Assembly: GCA_025449725.1 (NCBI GenBank) | Contig: JANWIU010000066.1 | Span: forward strand, 1 to 27,127 | Origin: Pseudobdellovibrio sp. | GTDB taxonomy: Bacteria > Bdellovibrionota > Bdellovibrionia > Bdellovibrionales > Bdellovibrionaceae | Direction: 5' to 3' | DNA length: 27,127 nucleotides | Shown: positions 24,063 through 27,127 of the stretch, piece by piece | Position numbering within the stretch: position 1 is the first letter of the stretch | How the letters are laid out: each line of letters starts with the position of its first letter | Program-made: the position numbers and the translations under genes | The notes under the pieces: generated by a model | Told to the model about the DNA's origin: nothing | What the model saw: the letters and a program-made list of their open reading frames with translations, nothing else | Databases searched by the model: none

Positions 24063-24860
24063 ATGGCTGATTTAACCAAAGATCCTTTTGAAGAATTTGA
24101 ATTTAGACCAATCAATGAAGGATTGGGCTTTCATAAAAAACAAAAAGCTGCCGCAGCTACTTCTGCAAATTTTGAAACGCTAACTTCCCGTCCTCAGCCG
24201 ACTACCCGCCAAACTTTTAATATTACAGATATTCCGGCGGCACCAAGTACTTTTTCTGCTCCACTTCCTAGATATACTCAAACTCAAACCGGACGCAGCA
24301 ACATTAATATTCCAGTTGTTGAAGATGATTCAATTGCAAAAGCCCAAACTGCGGTAAATGAAATCCTTAAAAATTTAAATCAAAAGCGTCATTTAGATTT
24401 CGCAACTGAAACAGTGCGCACTCCTGAAGAGCTTCGCAAATCGCGTCCATACTTGTTTGCAGCAACATTGGATGGAATGTTAATTCTTGCAGCGTTCTTA
24501 CTGAGCATGATTGTCATGCTGACAATCACACGCGTCGATTTATTCTTGAACCTGACTCATCCTGAAACTTCAGGATTAATCTTTATGGCAACGACATTGT
24601 TGTTTGTATCCGTTGCGTTTGTGTACATGGTTGTGAACAGAGCTTTCTTGGGTTTCACTCCGGGAGAATGGGCTTTTGATCAACGTTGCGGAAAATCAAA
24701 CGAGATGGAATCATTAAGCTATATTCCGCGGATCGCATTTAGAAGTCTCATCGTTATTGCTACCGGTTTTATTACCATGCAGATTTTATCGTACTTGTTT
24801 AATAAAGATATCGCCGGTCAAATTTCCGGTATTACATTATTTAGAAAAGCGAATGCCTAA
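24063..24860 (+). CDS. RDD-family membrane protein with long disordered N-terminus
   Basis: 265 residues. The first 125 are polar and Gln/Thr/Pro-rich, probably disordered. The remainder is an RDD-type membrane domain with three helices (about 133-156, 171-193 and 228-247). The aspartate near the first helix (TLDGM, D137) and the loop GFTPGEWAFDQRCG (197-210) match the family pattern, usually written GxTPGK. RDD proteins are thought to transport small ions or compatible solutes; the function here is unknown. GAGGGG lies eight bases before the ATG. Its last eight bases overlap the start of rfaE2. Confidence 0.82.
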   Translation: MADLTKDPFEEFEFRPINEGLGFHKKQKAAAATSANFETLTSRPQPTTRQTFNITDIPAAPSTFSAPLPRYTQTQTGRSNINIPVVEDDSIAKAQTAVNEILKNLNQKRHLDFATETVRTPEELRKSRPYLFAATLDGMLILAAFLLSMIVMLTITRVDLFLNLTHPETSGLIFMATTLLFVSVAFVYMVVNRAFLGFTPGEWAFDQRCGKSNEMESLSYIPRIAFRSLIVIATGFITMQILSYLFNKDIAGQISGITLFRKANA

Positions 24861-25329
24861 TTTTCCGAGAGTTCTTTCCGATTCGAATTTAGGCGTTCAG
24901 GTAGAATCCTATAAAAAAGAAAATAAAAAAATTGTATTTACAAACGGTTGCTTTGATTTACTTCACATCGGTCACGTTACTTATCTGGAAGAAGCTAAAA
25001 AACTGGGTGACATTCTCATCGTCGGAATCAATACGGATGCCTCTGTAAGAGTTCTTAAGGGGCCTACACGTCCGATCCAAAATGAAAATGATCGCAGTGC
25101 TATTCTGGCTGCTCTTAAAGCTGTGGACCACACCATTCTTTTCTCCGAAGATACACCGTTGAGTTTGATTAAAAAGATAAAGCCTGACGTCCTTGTAAAG
25201 GGCGGCGATTGGAAGATCGAACAAATCGTCGGGTCTGACTTTGTTATGTCTTATGGTGGTCAGGTCAAATCCTTGAATTTCGTCAATGGTAAATCGACTA
25301 CTGCCATCATAGAAAAATCTAAGACTTAA
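24853..25329 (+). CDS. rfaE2: D-glycero-beta-D-manno-heptose 1-phosphate adenylyltransferase
   Basis: Adds AMP to heptose-1-phosphate for the lipopolysaccharide core. From ATG 24853 it has 158 residues, equal to the C-terminal half of bifunctional HldE; the kinase half is absent and must be elsewhere. The nucleotidyl-transferase signature NGCFDLLHIGH (31-41) with HIGH at 38-41, and LVKGGDW (114-120), are clear. An earlier in-frame start at 24757 would lie inside the RDD gene and is rejected. Its stop shares TTAA with the convergent gene. It supports a Gram-negative cell with heptose in its core. Confidence 0.92.
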   Translation: MPNFPRVLSDSNLGVQVESYKKENKKIVFTNGCFDLLHIGHVTYLEEAKKLGDILIVGINTDASVRVLKGPTRPIQNENDRSAILAALKAVDHTILFSEDTPLSLIKKIKPDVLVKGGDWKIEQIVGSDFVMSYGGQVKSLNFVNGKSTTAIIEKSKT

Positions 25330-26432
25330 TTTCTGGCAACGTTATTATACGTTTGAATAAGAGATAAAACCTGCTGAGCCGTTCCTGCTAACCCGGTTTC
25401 ATCGTTAGAAGAGCTTAATGTTGTTAAAGCCGGAACCAAAACGATAAAGCTTTGGATCGATACATTCACATCCGTTACAGAACCCCGGCCTCGCTCATTA
25501 AACATACTGAAATCGTTTTGACTGATTCGCGGCAGGTTTGTTTGCAAGAGACTTAATACTTTTGAAAGCAGCATTTGATCACGAGTTTGTAAAGCCGACT
25601 TTAAATAAGTGATATTTTGCGGAAGGAAGTAATTAACTAAGGCCGCTTCTACATAAGATTGAAAAGCTGCCGGAACATTAGCCTGCTCGTGGACTAATTG
25701 AGATAAACTTTGTAGTGAAGGCGCCGATCTTAAAATCGCAAGACCTAATCCTTTTAAGGTATTGTCATTTTGATCTAATAAATCCTGCGCCATCGCTTGT
25801 AATTCAGTCGCAGTCACTTCGCCTTTTCTAAAAGCAGTTACAAACAGACCGATATTTTCGTTAGTGGGGCTAGAGAAAATAAGACTTCTCCACTCAGCAT
25901 AAGATTTTTTAGGTTTAGATTTACCTGTTCCGTCGTCTTGAACTGTATTTTCAGGAGATGAAACCTGCGTAGCGTAAGTTGGACTAACATCACCAGATTG
26001 GTTTTTAGCCTTTTGGTTTTCTAAAAGTTTTTTTAATTCATTTTGACGAGCTTGAGTTAAAGCCTGTAATTGAGAGTCTCTCGCCTGCTTTTGCTTGGCT
26101 TGAGTCAGCTTCTTTTTATCATCTTCTTTTTTCTTGGCTGCAACTTTAGCTTTGGCTTTAGCGGCTGCAGCTTTCTTTTTGGCGATTTCTTTTTTCTTTT
26201 CAGGTGTTAAACCTTCGTAAACCTGATCTACTTCGCGTCCTTCTAACGTATATTCAGAAAAGGCCTGGTCAGGACGGGCCATTTTATAGTTAATTCCGGT
26301 TTCTACCGCAAAGTTAAACTTATCAGACATTGATTTTTTATTGATGAAGGCAAAGAAGCCGACAAAAGCAGTTATAGCTACAGCTGCAACTATAAATAGA
26401 AATTTTTCTGCTTTAGAAAGGTTTGAACCCAT
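25326..26432 (-). CDS. Lys/Ala-rich single-pass membrane protein of unknown function
   Basis: 368 residues from ATG 26432 (AAGGAG six bases ahead; an earlier ATG at 26504 lacks a site). One membrane helix at about 10-30 (FLFIVAAVAITAFVGFFAF), then a charged Lys/Ala/Gln region (about 76-140, blocks such as KKKAAAAKAKAKVAAKKK) likely to be a long helix or coiled coil, then a helical C-terminal domain (about 190-368) rich in Leu and Ala that might form short HEAT-like repeats. The layout resembles TolA-like or scaffold proteins in general shape only. I cannot name a family. Confidence 0.75.
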   Translation of the reverse strand: MGSNLSKAEKFLFIVAAVAITAFVGFFAFINKKSMSDKFNFAVETGINYKMARPDQAFSEYTLEGREVDQVYEGLTPEKKKEIAKKKAAAAKAKAKVAAKKKEDDKKKLTQAKQKQARDSQLQALTQARQNELKKLLENQKAKNQSGDVSPTYATQVSSPENTVQDDGTGKSKPKKSYAEWRSLIFSSPTNENIGLFVTAFRKGEVTATELQAMAQDLLDQNDNTLKGLGLAILRSAPSLQSLSQLVHEQANVPAAFQSYVEAALVNYFLPQNITYLKSALQTRDQMLLSKVLSLLQTNLPRISQNDFSMFNERGRGSVTDVNVSIQSFIVLVPALTTLSSSNDETGLAGTAQQVLSLIQTYNNVARN

Positions 26433-26540
26433 ATCGGTCTCCTTACATTCCTTAAAGCATAAGTAATACCAAGTTGTTAAGCCCAAAACGCATAGGTTAG
26501 GCATGAGTTAGTCAAATTGAGACATAATATAAGGAGAGAT

Positions 26541-26577
26541 CGCAAAAGCCATTTAGCGTCACCTGCTATGATCAGGT
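26541..26577. other. Two small hairpins after the YkgJ-type gene
   Basis: CGCAAAAGCC-ATTTAGCG (26541-26557) folds with one mismatch, and ACCTG (26561-26565) pairs with CAGGT (26572-26576). There is no T-run. The rest of 26433-26587 shows a plausible TTGACT on the minus strand but no convincing -10. Confidence 0.25.
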
Positions 26578-26587
26578 CGTTAACAGG

Positions 26588-26965
26588 CTACTTATATTCA
26601 ACCGGACAATAACCGACTCTTGTGCCCACCTGTGCCGGAAACTGCCGGCAAGTATCCGGTCGCTTGTCGTACACGGTGCAAAGACGTGTCTTTGCATCCA
26701 AAAAATAGCAGTCTGAATTGGGTCTTTGAGTCAGCATAAAAAACTCAGTGCCCTCACGATAAGAAGATATATAACCTTCTTTTTTAAGCCTTTTTGCTAC
26801 CTTTTTTACAGAGTTTTCGGCTTCATCCACTGTTGTCAGCTCTAATCTAATGAGGTCTGAAATCTTAACTTCAACAGGCATTGCGCAACAATTCGCTTTG
26901 CACTTGGTGCAATTTAACGAATCGTATTTTCGCCAACTTGATGGCCTGTCTTTATCAACTTTCAT
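26588..26965 (-). CDS. YkgJ-type cysteine-cluster protein
   Basis: 125 residues with eight Cys at 19, 22, 26, 27, 86, 96, 106 and 120. The first group CTKCKANCC and the later CYFLD...LCTVYDKRPDTCRQFP match the YkgJ/Fe-S-Zn binding family, which is thought to hold a metal or iron-sulfur cluster; the biological role is not established. The start is ATG 26965 without a ribosome site; a promoter with -35 TTGACT and an extended -10 lies directly ahead, so the message is probably leaderless. Confidence 0.85.
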   Translation of the reverse strand: MKVDKDRPSSWRKYDSLNCTKCKANCCAMPVEVKISDLIRLELTTVDEAENSVKKVAKRLKKEGYISSYREGTEFFMLTQRPNSDCYFLDAKTRLCTVYDKRPDTCRQFPAQVGTRVGYCPVEYK

Positions 26966-26974
26966 AATATTTAA

Positions 26975-27002
26975 CGTTTACCAAATTTTGTCACACAGTC
27001 AA
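26975..27002 (-). promoter_or_regulatory. Promoter of the YkgJ-type gene
   Basis: On the minus strand: TTGACT (26997-27002), a 16-base spacer ending in TGG, and TAAACG (26975-26980) with the TG of an extended -10. Nine bases separate it from the ATG. Confidence 0.45.
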
Positions 27003-27116
27003 AGAACTCGACAAAATAATGTCTCAAAACGAATAGGCACGTGTTTCATAATGGACCTGATATTGATGAGTAAAAGCTCTAATACGTTTAAAAACGAAAA
27101 CTAAACCCTTTCCCCA

Positions 27117-27122
27117 AAGGAG
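27117..27122 (+). promoter_or_regulatory. Possible ribosome site for a gene beyond the window
   Basis: AAGGAG five bases from the window end suggests a plus-strand start just outside. A TCGACA...AATAGG promoter-like pair at 27008-27037 could serve it. I see no supported gene between 26966 and 27116. Confidence 0.3.
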
Positions 27123-27127
27123 CTCCC

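Noticed and set aside
24757..24852. Upstream extension of rfaE2
   Set aside because: It lies inside the RDD gene, and the resulting N-terminus does not match the family; ATG 24853 gives the usual length.
26850..27104. 84-codon plus-strand frame across the YkgJ-type gene start
   Set aside because: It is antisense to a recognisable gene for half its length; the remaining 17-codon end has no ribosome site.
1..27127. Prophage, insertion sequence or CRISPR array
   Set aside because: No transposase, integrase, phage structural gene, terminal inverted repeats or repeat-spacer pattern was seen.

Overview
This window is a gene-dense piece of a chromosome (31 protein genes, no gap over 300 bases, no rRNA, tRNA, CRISPR array or insertion sequence that I can see). 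The gene set describes a flagellated Gram-negative bacterium: MotA/MotB stator, DsbD, signal peptidase II, several small outer-membrane barrels, heptose adenylyltransferase and a septal transpeptidase. The moderately low GC, the many small exported proteins of unknown function and the mix of families suggest Bdellovibrionota (Bdellovibrio/Pseudobdellovibrio-like). That assignment is inference; nothing in the window proves it.

Layout. 1-1201 (minus): two related outer-membrane barrel genes, the first running off the window. 1323-4574 (minus): rsmH-ftsL-ftsI, the start of a division/cell-wall cluster, with no mraZ before it and no murE after it. 4659-6446 (plus): a zinc-ribbon membrane protein, hpt and a small lysine-rich exported protein, closed by a clear terminator. 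6583-7883 (plus): thyA-folA, translationally coupled. 8029-8929 (plus): a PilZ protein and an exported cysteine-repeat protein. 8930-11411 (minus): dacB and a lytic transglycosylase, a peptidoglycan remodelling pair. 11442-12407 (plus): signal peptidase II fused to a HAMP module, divergent from dacB. 12404-13243 (minus): a DnaQ-type exonuclease with a WYL-like tail. 13321-14016 (plus): a barrel protein. 14010-15898 (minus): motA-motB. 16024-18629 (plus): dsbD-rluB. 18735-21575 (plus): an overlapping three-gene cassette (histidine-rich orphan, membrane-anchored left-handed beta-helix acyltransferase-like protein, membrane class III cyclase). 21637-25329 (plus): exported unknown, prmA, rsmE, RDD protein, rfaE2. 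25326-26965 (minus): a lysine/alanine-rich membrane protein and a YkgJ-type cysteine-cluster protein.

The most interesting points are: the 18735-21575 cassette, which has overlapping genes and arginine codon use unlike its neighbour rluB; the LspA-HAMP fusion; the exonuclease-WYL-like fusion; a MotB whose OmpA-like domain lacks the usual peptidoglycan-contacting Asp motif; a secreted protein built from a cysteine repeat; and a window-wide tendency for -10 boxes to lie only 6-9 bases before the start codon with no Shine-Dalgarno site, which suggests leaderless mRNAs. The dacB/lspA divergent promoter is the most compact case.

Many convergent gene pairs here share stop-codon bases, leaving no room for ordinary terminators.
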